Shown here piece after piece: positions 1 through 12,200 of a stretch of 64,000 bases of DNA. This DNA comes from Cordia subcordata. Lineage: Eukaryota; Streptophyta; Magnoliopsida; Boraginales; Cordiaceae. Location of the stretch: positions 3,454,501-3,518,500 of the forward strand of contig JAPTOF010000001.1 of NCBI GenBank assembly GCA_028554755.1. Direction: 5' to 3'. Both the position numbers and the translations under genes were made by a program. The notes under the pieces were generated by a model that did not search any database, was not told where the DNA came from, and worked only from the letters and a program-made list of their open reading frames with translations. Each line of letters starts with the position of its first letter. Within the stretch, counting starts at the first letter, position 1.

Positions 1-94
1 GCTATATTCCTATATTAGCATCACCTATAGGCATGTACATTCAATTCTATACTCAATTGCATGTCAAAAAATATTACATTATAGATTTGCATGT

Positions 95-167
95 GATAAT
101 TAAATGTGAATAAGAATAATGATGTATTACTAGATAATTAAATGTGAATAAGAATAATGATGTATTA
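95..167. repeat. Tandem duplication, period 38 bp, two copies
   Basis: A stretch beginning GATAATTAAATGTGAATAAG occurs at about 95 and again at about 133, followed both times by AATAATGATGTATTA. The copies are almost identical, so this is a recent local duplication. Confidence 0.85.
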
Positions 168-242
168 TTACAATCATGATTTCACTCGCCTTCTCAGGTA
201 CATGATATTACACATTTCCTTTTGCTACTACTAGTTCTTATT

Positions 243-368
243 GAAAAAGATAGACGGTTTGAAACATCTCCTAAAACAATTAACATGTAATTATTGCTTC
301 ACCAACGAAAAAAGATAGACAGTTTGAAACATCCTCTAAAACAATTAACATGTAACTATGGCTTCACC
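243..368. repeat. Tandem duplication, period about 63 bp, two copies
   Basis: Two adjacent copies share GATAGAC, GTTTGAAACATC, AAAACAATTAACATGTAA and GCTTCACC in the same order, with a handful of substitutions. The copies start near 243 and 306. Confidence 0.8.
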
Positions 369-1926
369 TCTTCTAAATCAAAAAAGAAGTAATGATATAT
401 TTTGCATTATTCATTTGAGGATTATTTATTGCATTTCCTATTTTTCACTTCTGATATATTTGTATTTTAAGACTTTTTAAAAACTTTTATTTTGAAAAAG
501 TACCGTGCACAGCGTGGTTATATATACATGTGTATTAAAGATATGAAAACTTGAATATGTGAGGCATTTCGAAAAAAAATGAAAGAAAAAGTAAGAAAGA
601 ACGGAGGAAAGAAGAAAGAAAGAAAGATATAAGGCGCACATTTGAGTTGTCATACACCAAACTTTGAACTCATAGGTCTTGAGTTCCAAGTCATCAGTAA
701 GGGGTAATTGGGGAATCATTATTGATCTTCTTAAAGTTGAAAAAAAGAAGAAAAAAAAAGAAGAAGAAACAAAAGAAAAAAGAAAGAAAGATGTGAGGCG
801 TCTGAGATGTCATACACGAAACTACGTTTAACGAATTTAAGAGTAAACTAGGCATGTGAAAGTAGAACATGGGCTGCTTTTGGACGTAAACTTTTGTCTG
901 CTTTTCGCCTATTTTTCTTGCGAGTTAGTCATCAGAAATTATGTGATTCACACTGGTCTACGTTGTATATATCACTTAGCTACATGATAACCTTGATCAT
1001 GTTTCCAACTTTGTCATATCAGAAGTGCCCTAAAGAATCGAAATGACCTATTTGAGTAGTCACAAGCCTATGCCATAGAGAAATTGCCCCGCGTAATTCG
1101 CATAACAAAGATTCATTAACAAGATAATAATTCCTTAAAAAAATTGAAAATTTAGTTTGTATAATTTTGAAGAAGATAGTCTAACTAAAGCAATGATAAA
1201 GTTGTTCGATATAAATTGACTAAAGAAAAGTCAATCAACTACCAAAGCAAATTAAGGAAGAAACATATATAAACGTGTTAATATGGTAAAAAATTAAAAT
1301 TAAAAATTAACATAATATTTTTCTTCTTCAAAAGTTGCTCTATTTTAAAGAGGAGTATTTACTCAATCATAAAGTTATCATTATATAAATTAAATGTTAC
1401 TAGTTCAAGTTATAGAAACAACTTTCAAATTAATAATTATAAGATAAGGTTAGGCAAAGTAGATCAAGATGAGGCTGAACTTTCTTCCAATCATTTATAT
1501 AACATGGAGTTTTATTGACACAAGGTATACATATTTATTTATCTATTAAAAAAAAAGAAGAAAGTTTCAATGGGTAGCTAGTTAAAAGAATGGTCATAGT
1601 TGATCTATAATTAAATGAAAGACGGAACTAAATCAATCTAGGTAAAACCCAAGTGATTCAACCGTACGAATTGTATGTTTAATTTTTGTAAGAAAAAGGA
1701 TATAGAATATAATGGATTTGAATTCCTAATGTTAAAAATCATTGGATATTAAAGTCAAAGCCCCCTCTCTTTTGGTAGATATTCCCACATGTGGATCATG
1801 TAAAAGATATCCCTATCTATGCAACCTGGGTAGGTAAGCTTCATCAATTGGGTGGCTGTATATCCAATGTCTCCACTCTCCACTATCCTACAAATAAGAT
1901 GCTCCAGGTTGTCAAATTCAACCAGC

Positions 1927-1928
1927 AT

Positions 1929-1959
<31 letters not shown>

Positions 1960-1970
1960 CACACACACAA
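1927..1970. repeat. (AC)n-(AT)n-(AC)n compound microsatellite
   Basis: About ten AC units are followed by a short AT run and a second AC run. The short ORFs that cross this tract on both strands are repeat artefacts. Confidence 0.9.
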
Positions 1971-4044
1971 ATACTTTGCGGCCTGAAGAAAATGATTGGA
2001 CGGGTGAAATAAAGCCATTAATAAGATCATCATCCCACATGTGGCAATCTGACTATACATAATAAAAAGTCTTCTCTTTCTTGTTCTTCAACAAATTGTG
2101 TTCACCACAAGTTTTCAATTTGTATCTGAAATCATTTAATTTTACTATTTTGTCTACTAAAAACCATAAACTAGATTCACAATGTCTCCCTCACACATTT
2201 ACTCCGTTGAATGTACGAATTGGGTGATGAAATCAAATGCTCACTAATTATCCCAAAAAAAAAAACCTGCTAGCTAGCTTTAACTGGGCTAGCTCCCATT
2301 TAGTGTGGAAAATGTTCTGCATGCGAATGTCTCTCGGACTGTGGACCTTAATATTAACAAGAAATAGCTTCTCAAGAGTGTTTTTTTCGTCATTTAAAAA
2401 AAATTTTAAGGAAAAATTAAAAAAAAAGGTCCTTCTTGTGACTAGTTTGATAATACAAATTATGCAAATGTGGACCACTTGTAGCATGTGCTCGGGTTTG
2501 AGCTAAGTTTTACATGGGTCCAAAATATTATTTGTCATCGCCCCTATTTATAAGCATTACACTTCAAATATTAAGGTAAAGATGATTGGTTTTACTAGTT
2601 AGTTGGACGAATCTACGAGCCAAACCATATATTTTTTATTTTCATATTTATTTATTTATTTAGAAAGAATAAATTAAAACTTGGTGGCAACTTTCCGTTG
2701 GCGGAATTCATCTGGTTTTAGAGCGTGACCAAGTACAGCAACTTACAGCAACTCGCGTTAGGCTACATATTGTGCGACTGTCTCTTTGTTTTAATTATTA
2801 ATTAGTTAGCTAGATTAATTAGGCAATGCTATAAAATATACATGTATTTTAGTACCAATTATTTACTTAAAAATAAATAAAGCACTGTCCTACCATCAAA
2901 AAGTTTTCACTAATTGCTGTCCTATGTTTGAAGCTTGCTTTTACGATGTTCTTTCTAAAATTTAAACTTGCTAGTTATATATGTTGGAAAAAAGTTTTTC
3001 TCATGTGGACCTACACATGTAATTTAATGTATATTATAGGCTATCTTAAAGTGAAATTCAACCAAAATGATCTTATTAAAGTTGATGATAGGTTTTTGCC
3101 ATCCAATTTGATATGGACCGTTTATGTGTGAAAATCCAGTTTCTTAATTTCTGTTTATGATGGGCAAAACCAAAATCATAGATTATAAAAAGATATATAA
3201 GGGTTATGATTCCTATTATGTGTGGTTAAAACATATTATTGATGTTTTCTCTGACGTTTCATCATCAAAAGTAAATCATAGAGGAAACCACATAAATAAT
3301 TTCCGAAGATCATAAATGGACAACCAAATTTTCCCTGTAGATCGAGGTATATTTCTGTTTTATTTTTTTATGTTGATGATTTAACGTGAACATGGTCTTG
3401 GTGAATTCAAGTTTCTTTATCAATATTTTTTTTCTAACTATGTATATAGTAAAATTCTGTTTTAATTATAGCACAGTCTGAAAAAACAATTCTTGGTTGC
3501 AACATCCGTTTTGGAGGAACTTTATTGTATATACGTAATTGTACATAGCATACTATTGAAAACCAAAAATGAAAGAAGACGAAGAATAACCTTCAGAAAT
3601 AAATTTTAGGTAGCTTTAGAAAACATGTATCTTCTGGAGATTTATTCATCCTTAATTAGATACCAAATTAGTGATGAATTTATAGCTCTAAAGACTATAA
3701 GTTATAATTAACGCATTAATTTTAATTGGAAAAAAACAGCAGCAGGTACAAGAAATTTACACAATTATTAAGAGAAGCTAGCTAGGCCATATCTGGTGCT
3801 ATAAAAATCATTCAATTTGTATCTTGTATTAAAAGGAGTAACAATGTAACGATTTGAGAAAGGACTACTAATTTAATCAGTCTGTAACAACAGTTTTAAT
3901 CGTTAACCTATCGACACATTGAATTAATTAGATCAATAAGTTCGAAATGAGTAGACTAATGACGATAAAATAAATAATTTTAATACGCATAAGTTTTTAC
4001 ATTATTAATGTGGAGTTGAATGTTGAAAACAATACAGCTATAAT

Positions 4045-4072
4045 AATGAATGTCATACATACATACATATAT

Positions 4073-4119
<47 letters not shown>

Positions 4120-4147
4120 GAATGTCATACATACATACATATATATA
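4045..4147. repeat. Duplicated segment flanking a (TA)n tract
   Basis: AATGAATGTCATACATACAT followed by ACATATATA occurs at 4045 and again at 4117 (period 72 bp), with a long (TA)n run between the copies. It looks like slippage or duplication around a microsatellite. Confidence 0.8.
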
Positions 4148-5117
4148 GATGTAGCTAGGCCGCATGCCGTCCAAGTAAGTAAGCTACTGCACGTAAAAGG
4201 AATCAAAATTCGCCACTTCTAATATTGTTTCAATTTTCTTTCAAAATCCTATATGGTCCATCACAGCATGGCTTCATTTGCCCCATTTGTATGTGGTCCT
4301 GGACACTATGTAGACTTGCTGGCTCAAGCAATCAACTTATTGAGGCCAGTAAAGGCAAAAAAGTTTTCCAAAAAATTTAGAAAAAGTAAAATATCAAGTC
4401 ACTATATCATAAAATTTTAAAAAAAGATTTTCTAAAAAAAATATTCTGAGAACAAGATTTTGTCCCAATTCTTAAGTTTTTCACGTGGTTTTTAGTCATA
4501 ATTTGTTATTTTTTTGCTGAGTTCCTTTTTTCCATTATTAAACTCCTAGATCTAGTGGTTAAAAGTAAATAATAAAGCTAGTATATCTACTTTTGAAGCT
4601 GGAGTAAACACAATTGTCTTACCTATGTCAATTCTTACCATATAAAGAGAGATGAAATGTTGTTTAGAAAGGCGTATTCAACTATTCTTTATAATTGGCT
4701 GAAGCATTAATTAAAACACTAATACAAGGTACGTATAGTCCAGCCAGAAAACTGAAATTTCGTACCCGTAGGTACGCTTAATATGAAGAGCAAGTCAATA
4801 ATATAAATCTAGTTATAGACTTATGTATTCTTATATTATCGTTGTCTACGTTGCCGCTAAACCATTAACATAATACTACTCGTACTATATAAATAATCAC
4901 AAGCCAAAATTTAAATTATTAAAGTACACTAGCACACGACAGTACACAATTAAAGAAACCTTATTTCAACAACATGCAGCTACGAAATATGAATTAATTA
5001 TGAAAGCTACATTAATACACCCATCCAAGTTGCACCCAGTCCAAAAAACAGAATTAGAAAAAAAAAACTCGTGCTTTACAAAACAGCCTGGCTTCTACAC
5101 CTGGTCCTTATCTCACA

Positions 5118-5121
<4 letters not shown>

Positions 5122-5170
<49 letters not shown>

Positions 5171-5171
5171 T
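5122..5171. repeat. (TA)n microsatellite
   Basis: A nearly pure TA run of about 45 bp, followed by a short AAT-type run at 5190-5215. Confidence 0.95.
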
Positions 5172-5280
5172 AAAAAATTTAATAACGCTAATAATAATAA
5201 TAATTAATAATAATAAAAATGAACACGATGTATCAAAAACCACCCAGGCTGATGACAAAGACTAGCTCACATGAACCCAA

Positions 5281-6144
5281 CCAGATAATTCATTGGGTCC
5301 CCTATATATTATCTCTCGCTCTCTCTCTCTCTCTCTCTCTATATCTCTCTACGTATAAAGTCTTTCTCTCTCACTACTCTGAAACAAAAGAATAAATTCA
5401 ATGAAAAATTGCCTAACTTGAGAAGCTTCCAGGGAGGCACACCCCATTAAAAGAATTTTTATCACCCACATATAATCATCTCATCATCTTCATATACTCG
5501 TCTCTATCTCTCTTTTTCAGGTCAACAACAGCAGCAAAAGAGAGAAGCGGAGAAGAAGACAACATCACATAGTAGTGTGTAGGTCTGGAAAAAAATTTGG
5601 CACGCTTTTGAAGTTGTTCGTCCATGGGTGAATCATCAATTAGTCTCTCTCTCAAAGTTTCGTGTTTGAGTGTTCTTCTTGGTCAAAGAAGAGTGCACCG
5701 ACCCTTATTGTAATGAGAGCTCCATTTCTCCTTCTCACCCCCTAGCTTACTAGTGTGCTCATATATATTCCTTATGCTTTCTCTTTTTCTCTCCCTCTCT
5801 CTCTCTCTCTCTCTATCTCTTTGGTCACCCAAATTTTTGGACACAAATATCTTTTAACCCTAAAATTATTAGACACTTAACCAAACAGAAAACGACTCTT
5901 CTATTAGCTTACGACTGTTAAAACACTTGCTGCAGTTTGAGGCTTTAGTCTTCCGAAACCAAAATTTAGATGCACAATAAAAATATATATAGCAAAGCCA
6001 AATCCCTTTTCTTTTCTTTTTCAGTTTTCTTTTTGGGTTTTCGATTTTCCCTATAAATGTTCATGGTGTTTTTGGATATTAAATTAGTCCAGAGAAGTAG
6101 ATCTATTCGGGTTTGACAGCTGAGAATTGGAGAGCTAATAGATC
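5281..6144 (+). promoter_or_regulatory. Probable promoter and 5' leader of the NGATHA-like gene
   Basis: This stretch lies directly upstream of the B3 gene. It has two (CT)n tracts (5308-5350 and 5779-5820). It also has a small upstream ORF at 5624-5713, 29 codons in a good initiation context (TCCATGG), and a strong pyrimidine tract ending in TTTTTCAG at 6024 that could close a 5'-UTR intron. A CTATAAAT at 6049-6056 could instead be a TATA box for a short leader. The two readings imply different transcription starts, and I cannot choose between them from sequence. Confidence 0.45.
5308..5350. repeat. (CT)n microsatellite
   Basis: About 15 CT units with minor interruptions. A second CT tract lies at 5779-5820. 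CT-rich tracts are common in plant core promoters and 5' leaders, and both lie within 850 bp upstream of the B3 gene start. Confidence 0.9.
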
Positions 6145-7548
6145 ATGAATTTCATGGCTAGTAGACGAGGGTTTCATGAAGACGGCGGCTCCAAAGGTAC
6201 TTGTTCTTCTTTCTCTCTGCCTTGTTCTTCTTCTTCACCGTCATCTTCTTGTTCTACTTGTTCAATACAAAGAGGTTTTGTGGTCTCTTTTACCCACAAC
6301 CATCAGCGAAAACCAGGTTGGTTTGACAACAGCAACGAAGATCAAGAAGATGACAACGGTCCCATCAGGGGCTACCCAGCTGGAGGGGTTCCGGAGCAGC
6401 CTGATCAGTTCATGATGGACTCTTCTTCCCCTACAAAGCCAGGCGGCAGCGGCGGTGGCGATGAATCCTCGGACGGCCAAGGAGGAGGTGGATTAGGAGT
6501 AGGACTAGGTGTAGGAAGAAGCAGTGGGAATACTGAGATTCAGGTGATCGAGAGGGAGCATATGTTTGACAAAGTCGTAACCCCAAGCGATGTTGGCAAG
6601 CTCAACAGGTTAGTCATCCCAAAACAGCACGCCGAGAAGTATTTTCCTCTGGATTCATCCACCAACGAGAAGGGTCTGCTCTTGAATTTCGAGGACAGGA
6701 ATGGTAAGCCATGGCGATTTAGGTACTCTTACTGGAACAGTAGTCAAAGCTATGTCATGACCAAAGGCTGGAGCCGTTTCGTTAAGGAGAAGAAGCTCGA
6801 TGCTGGAGACATCGTGTCTTTTCAGCGCGGCGTCGGTGAGTTTGCCAAGGATCGCCTGTTCATCGACTGGAGGCGCCGTCCCGATGCGCCCGAGCTACCA
6901 CGGTCGATCCCGGCTTTCTCGCTTCCCAATCATTTTTCTTTCCGGCCTGGGAATCATCATCATCATCATCCCTTTCTTTTGCCCCCAGTACAGGCAAGGG
7001 AATCGCACCTTCACCTGCTTCAGGCAAATGCTGTTAGTCCCCATCAACCTCATGTTATTAACAGTGGCTACAGCTTTGGACGCACTAGTAATCATCATTA
7101 CGGTTCATCAGCGGCTGGTTCGGTGTTCTATCTCAAACCGGCAAGCGGCGGCATGGGACAACAGGCGGGGGTTGGAGTGGTGCAATTGCAAAGAGCAGGA
7201 GGTGGTGGTGGCGATGGCGGCGGTGGAGGCGGTGGGGTTGGATCAGTTGGGGTAGAGGGAATGCCAGTTCATCATCATCATCCAATGGTGTTTGAATCGG
7301 TGCCGGTGGTCCAAGGCAAGGCTGCAGCAAAGAGACTAAGGCTGTTTGGGGTCAACATGGAGTGCCCCATATCGGAGTCTGATGAGTGTGACATATTGTC
7401 CTCCACAACAGTGCCTCATTCCACAATAGCACCTCACCCTTCTCACCTTTCTTCTTCTTCCTATCCTCCTCTCCCATTAAGGCCCTACAATGCCACCGAT
7501 GTGCTTAACAAAGGCAAGGCATCCATGTCCTTGGACTTAGACATCTGA
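6145..7548 (+). CDS. NGA: NGATHA-type B3 transcription factor (RAV/NGA subfamily)
   Basis: Single-exon CDS of 467 residues encoding a nuclear DNA-binding regulator. A Ser-rich and Gly-rich N-terminus is followed by a B3 domain at about residues 138-246. Its hallmark stretches include [20 protein letters not shown] and the run from [13 protein letters not shown] through [16 protein letters not shown] to FIDWRR. The spacing matches RAV/NGATHA B3 domains, and no AP2 domain precedes it, which excludes a RAV. Downstream are His-rich and Gly-rich linkers, then RLFGV at residues 399-403, a B3-repressor motif of this family, and a terminal SLDLDI resembling an EAR repression motif. Known NGATHA proteins control style and leaf-margin development with auxin synthesis. 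The first ATG is used; a second Met is at residue 4. The length is usual for the family and no truncation is seen. A RAV-like repressor of another NGA subclade is the only real alternative. Confidence 0.93.
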   Translation: MNFMASRRGFHEDGGSKGTCSSFSLPCSSSSPSSSCSTCSIQRGFVVSFTHNHQRKPGWFDNSNEDQEDDNGPIRGYPAGGVPEQPDQFMMDSSSPTKPGGSGGGDESSDGQGGGGLGVGLGVGRSSGNTEIQVIEREHMFDKVVTPSDVGKLNRLVIPKQHAEKYFPLDSSTNEKGLLLNFEDRNGKPWRFRYSYWNSSQSYVMTKGWSRFVKEKKLDAGDIVSFQRGVGEFAKDRLFIDWRRRPDAPELPRSIPAFSLPNHFSFRPGNHHHHHPFLLPPVQARESHLHLLQANAVSPHQPHVINSGYSFGRTSNHHYGSSAAGSVFYLKPASGGMGQQAGVGVVQLQRAGGGGGDGGGGGGGVGSVGVEGMPVHHHHPMVFESVPVVQGKAAAKRLRLFGVNMECPISESDECDILSSTTVPHSTIAPHPSHLSSSSYPPLPLRPYNATDVLNKGKASMSLDLDI

Positions 7549-9103
7549 GCTTGTCAGAAAAAAAAAAGATAAAAGATAAAAGAGGAGGAGTTATATTTGT
7601 CTTTCTACACTCTACAATTCATTACAATTCAAGAAGCAGCTTCAGAATTAGAGGTAACTGGGATCAATTAATTACTAGAGAATTGGTGAAGCGAGCAAGA
7701 AGAATCCATTCTCCATCGGCCTCAAGATCACTCCAAGTACTCGACTTGGGTCGATAATTATGAAGACCCGCGGCCTCATTACCAATTGCAATGTTTGATT
7801 CAATGTTCACGATGAGAACTGAAGCTTTAAGTCTTCAAATATGGATGCTACAGTGCTGTTTTGACTTGAAACTTGTCTATATAATGATCTCAATACTATT
7901 ACATTACTAGCCAGATGCGTTTGATAGATCCTTTTCTTCATGCCAGTTATTTTATGCTTTCCTATAATAGGGCCTGATGAATTCCACTACATGTATCCAT
8001 GGCATATATAGTTCTCCTTTGAGTTTTTCACTTCAGCTGAATCTTTTATTTTTATATATATTCCTTGATTGCTTCACCAAGTCGACAGATCTTTTTTTTT
8101 TTTTTTTCCTTTTGTTTTCTTATTTTTCTTGTTCGCTAACAACCTTCCATGAATTCTTTTTTTTTTTCCTCTTTTTTCTGAGAACAGTATGCAGCTTACC
8201 TGATAGAATTGAACTTCCCCTTTCAGCACTTTTGTTTTTATTACCTTTGGTAGGTTGTTGTTCTTGTCGCTGCTTCGTTGGGCACGCCCGCAGGTACTGC
8301 TCAGTATTTGTTGCGATGCTTTTAAAAGATACACAGCCTCCTCCTCCATAAATTTTACACTTAGCACAATAATTTCCTGCTAGTTGCTTTTGCTCTTTAG
8401 CTTTTCGTTTCCTTTTTATGTTTCCCCATTTCTCTTCTCTATCTTGAGCTGCTGTTGCGTTGCAGTGTCTTTAATTGAGAAAGCTATTCATCAGCTGTCA
8501 TGTGGCATTGGGGCTAATTAAGAACGTTAATTAGAAAATTTTCCAAAAAGTACTAGTATATAACTAGAATAGACATGCAAGAATGAGAAACTATTGGTGA
8601 GCTTTAGCTCATGAGAGAGATGAACTATCGATTTGCATAAAATTTATATGAGAGTTACTTGTTTGCATATAAATTTGGTGAAAATTTCTAGTTGCCCCTA
8701 TATGATCAGCTAGATTCCACCGTCCTTCAGAGCTTATACTCACAAAATGATCAAACTATCTAAGCTTTAGCTATGGAAATTAAATAAACTAAAGTTAGAT
8801 TTGCAAAAAGCTAGGTTTCATGTTAAGGTTCAATATTATATTCAGCTTATCGCCAGAACTGTAACCAGAGAAAGCACTCTTTCTCTCCTCTTTGATCTCA
8901 TGTGCTTGATTTCTGTAGATTATGTGTGGACATGTTATTCAACTAGAATACGATCTTACCATAAAGAAGCCAAAATTCAATACAGGTTCAAATAGCTAGC
9001 TTGAAAAGATTATGGTTTATCAAAGTCTGTTAGGTTTTGGGAATGTTTAAGGAGTTGAAAACCTAGCCTGCAGACAATATATTCTTGAACTTGATAGATA
9101 TTT

Positions 9104-9205
9104 ATATCTGCTAAGTATTTTCTCCCGTTTATATCTGACAAGTATTTTCTTGCATTTTCATCTTGATAGATAAATATCTGATAAGTATTTCCCCCATTTT
9201 CGTCT
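9104..9205. repeat. Short imperfect repeat, three units
   Basis: The unit ATATCTG-(N)2-AAGTATTT followed by a C/T-rich end and ATTTT occurs three times, starting near 9104, 9131 and 9174, with variable spacers. CTTGATAGATA flanks it twice. Confidence 0.7.
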
Positions 9206-12200
9206 TAACCCTGAAAGATTGATTGTTATGTCTGCTAATGATCTGAACTAGTCTGCTTTTCTACCTTTTGTCATAATAGTAACTAAGCTTAATTACCATG
9301 CATTTTTATGTCTGACTAGATCTCTTGATCACTGTTGGTTTTGTTTGTGCTTTATTCTTGTGTTATATGGCGTTTCGAATATAAACAATGCAAGCCTCAT
9401 AGCCAAGAATTACTTGTTTTTTTCCTGGGATTCTTTAGGAAAAATCTCATGAAATTTAAAGCTCTTTCATGAACCTTGAAGTGCAATCTTTCTTTTAGTT
9501 AACCTATGCTATATGTTAAAAATGCTAAATCATAAAAGAAAGGTATTTTTCTCATCAATTATTCTTTTTGGACATGGAAGAGTCAGCGATGAACAAGATT
9601 GTATACATAATAAGCTCATGATTTGTATATGAGAATACACGTTTATGCATAAGCTCATCGTTTGAGTTATAGGAGAATCAAGGCAATGAAATTGTTTGCG
9701 TATGCATAAATAATACATCTTTTAAATACAGAGAAGGGGAGTAGAAAATAATGCGGCAACAAATATGTAGTAGCTTTGATCTTTCAGATCTAGTGGAGAT
9801 TGATCAGTTCCATATCTAACATAGAATGTTATGTCTGTTATGTATATTTGCATCCAATATGGTCGTCTATTTTGTCTAAGTTTCTCCTCTTTTATTCTTT
9901 TTTCTTTTATTCTTTTTTAATAATTCAATACCTTAATAAGGAATTATGAACTTTCGAGAACCTAATTTAATTTCCTTATGGTCAAGAATATACTTGGTTG
10001 AGGTGTATAATTCAAGTAGACAACATCTTTTCTTCGTCTCAGGCAGGTTAGGTTAGGTAAGGTCAAATCGTTTTCTTTTTTCTTTGATCGTGTAGTTTAT
10101 TAAATGGCAAACATCAGTAAAAGTTTATATAGGGATACAGTTGAAAATAATTTTTGTGTACAGTTTGGAATTTTTGATTCTTTGATTGGGTCTTGTATGC
10201 AATACGTTTTTTACGGATGAAATTGATCACTTATAGCTAAGAAAAAAAAGAAAAATCATAAATGTTCACTAGTGTTAAGGAAGCACTCGGATCACAAATT
10301 TTTGGGGTAAATACGAATTGGAAATCCGGTAATAAAGTAAAGTAAAATCAAAGAGAGATAAAACAGATACAAAATTTAATTAATGTGGTTTTTCAATATG
10401 ATCAACATCTTATCAACAAGAAGAGAGTTCATAGTATGGAGAACTCCAAAAACACTGGAAAAAAGTAGATCCTACCGCCTATATGGGGGTCGGCAATTTT
10501 AAAACTGTCAGCATCAAATTTTTTAAAACATCGCATATACGTAATTCCAAAAAAAAAAGAATCACACCATATTTCGTGGTTCTTACCTTAAACCTTTCTT
10601 ATTATAGGATTGTATAATCATGTCATTCAATAATCCAGTGAATAATACATCTATTAATTATCTCGCATAACAATATATCTATTTATTACCTAAATCCTTG
10701 CCTATATCATAAAACCTGACCTATTCCTTGTAATTCTATAATCAAATTACTGCCTATTCTTGATTTTCTTATAGGTGAATCCAAAAGTGCAAGACTCCTA
10801 TTTTGCACAATTGCAAAATTGGGTAGGGATTGATCTTAATTTTCCGCGTTGGTTGGATATCCCAATTTGAAAGTATCAAGGATTTCAAGTTTGACTAAAT
10901 GACTTATGCTTTTCAAAAACATCTCTTTCCAAAAGAGTCAATAAGGCATGAAGAGAAAGAGCCAAATTGAATGATTAAAATATAAAGGCCGTCATTTGCA
11001 AAAGAAAATTTTATGAAACCTTAGCTTTTATTTGTATGAAATGCTACTATAGGTCAAACTTTTTGTTATTTTTATTTGTTACTCGCGTTACATGTATACT
11101 TAATTGACATGTCTAACGAATTCAAAGAAAAGTCACAACGATGGATTAAAAAAAAAAATTGAGATGTTAAATTGATATGGTTAAATTCATCAGGAGAAAA
11201 GAGGTAATATGTAAAATTTTTCTACTTTATAGATTTCATTCAGCTGCGAAGAAAAAGAAGAGGAAAAGAAAAGGGAACAGCTGGTAAATCAATCAATCAT
11301 CGATATGCTCATTATGTTGCAACACACTATGTATTCCTCGACAACCCCTATTTCTTGTCCGATCGAATATTTTAATTGTTTTATTATTGGCTGGGTATAT
11401 GCAAGGAATAAAGCACGTAATTTGCAAAACGAACTTTTGAGAGAAAATCATGATGGTTCATTTCGCACATAAAAATTGAAAAGAATTTGGAGAATGTGAT
11501 TGGCATAGGATTACTATTGATATATCATGTAACAACATAGAACTACGTGTATTAGATTATAGGACTGTTAGAAGGATTTGTGAGGGGATATATTTCGTAG
11601 TAGAGCAACCTCTTCCTCGTATTAGAAGTTTTTTGGGAGATAATATGCATAAAGGGACATCTTCAATTCTAGTGTAGTTTTCTTTTAATCTTTTGGCTCT
11701 GCCTTCCTCCTTAGAAAAAAGAAAAAAGATATATAAGGTACGGAAATTCAATTTCCTGTGGGATGTTTCAGCTTTTTATTGGGGTGAATTTAATTTATAA
11801 TGGTTTCGATTCATATTCTTCATATTGTTCTTCAGTTTTGCAATTGAGTTGGAGACAAACTATTAGCTTCTCTTGTTGAATCTTATATATAATATTAAAT
11901 TTATGTACCAAGGGATACAATTCAGTGGAGATACACAAACCAAAAGTTGTAAAATAAATGATTTTGGTCTTGCAGAAACAGTTTCTAGATATATTTATAA
12001 AGCGAATAAGCTGTGCTATGAAAAAGTTTAAATATAGAGGGCCCAAATTCATATTTACACGTATATAACAGGTAAATTGAATTATATTATTGTAAAGATT
12101 AAGGCCTAATAATTAAGCGCATATCAATATATTGAGTCAAACGAACAAACCAAACTGCATGTCTACGTCCATTATAACAATAATAAAATCTCAAATCGTT

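Larger units (their letters stand above)
1..5280. other. AT-rich intergenic region, no gene seen
   Basis: No convincing coding sequence is visible on either strand. The open frames are short, low in complexity and unsupported by recognisable motifs. The region holds several local tandem duplications and microsatellites, listed separately, and long A/T runs. It lies upstream of the B3 transcription factor gene and may include distal regulatory sequence, but nothing here lets me point to a specific element. Confidence 0.6.

Noticed and set aside
3980..4222. Several 60-70-codon frames on both strands
   Set aside because: They are translations of the (TA)n/(CATA)n microsatellite and give Tyr-Ile repeats.
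6800..7330. Secondary open frames of 151 and 65 codons overlapping the B3 gene
   Set aside because: They are out-of-phase or antisense shadows of the B3 coding sequence and show no independent domain.
7977..8367. Overlapping plus and minus frames of 124 and 97 codons
   Set aside because: Both derive from long T/A runs (Phe-rich one way, Lys-rich the other) and are typical random frames of homopolymer DNA.
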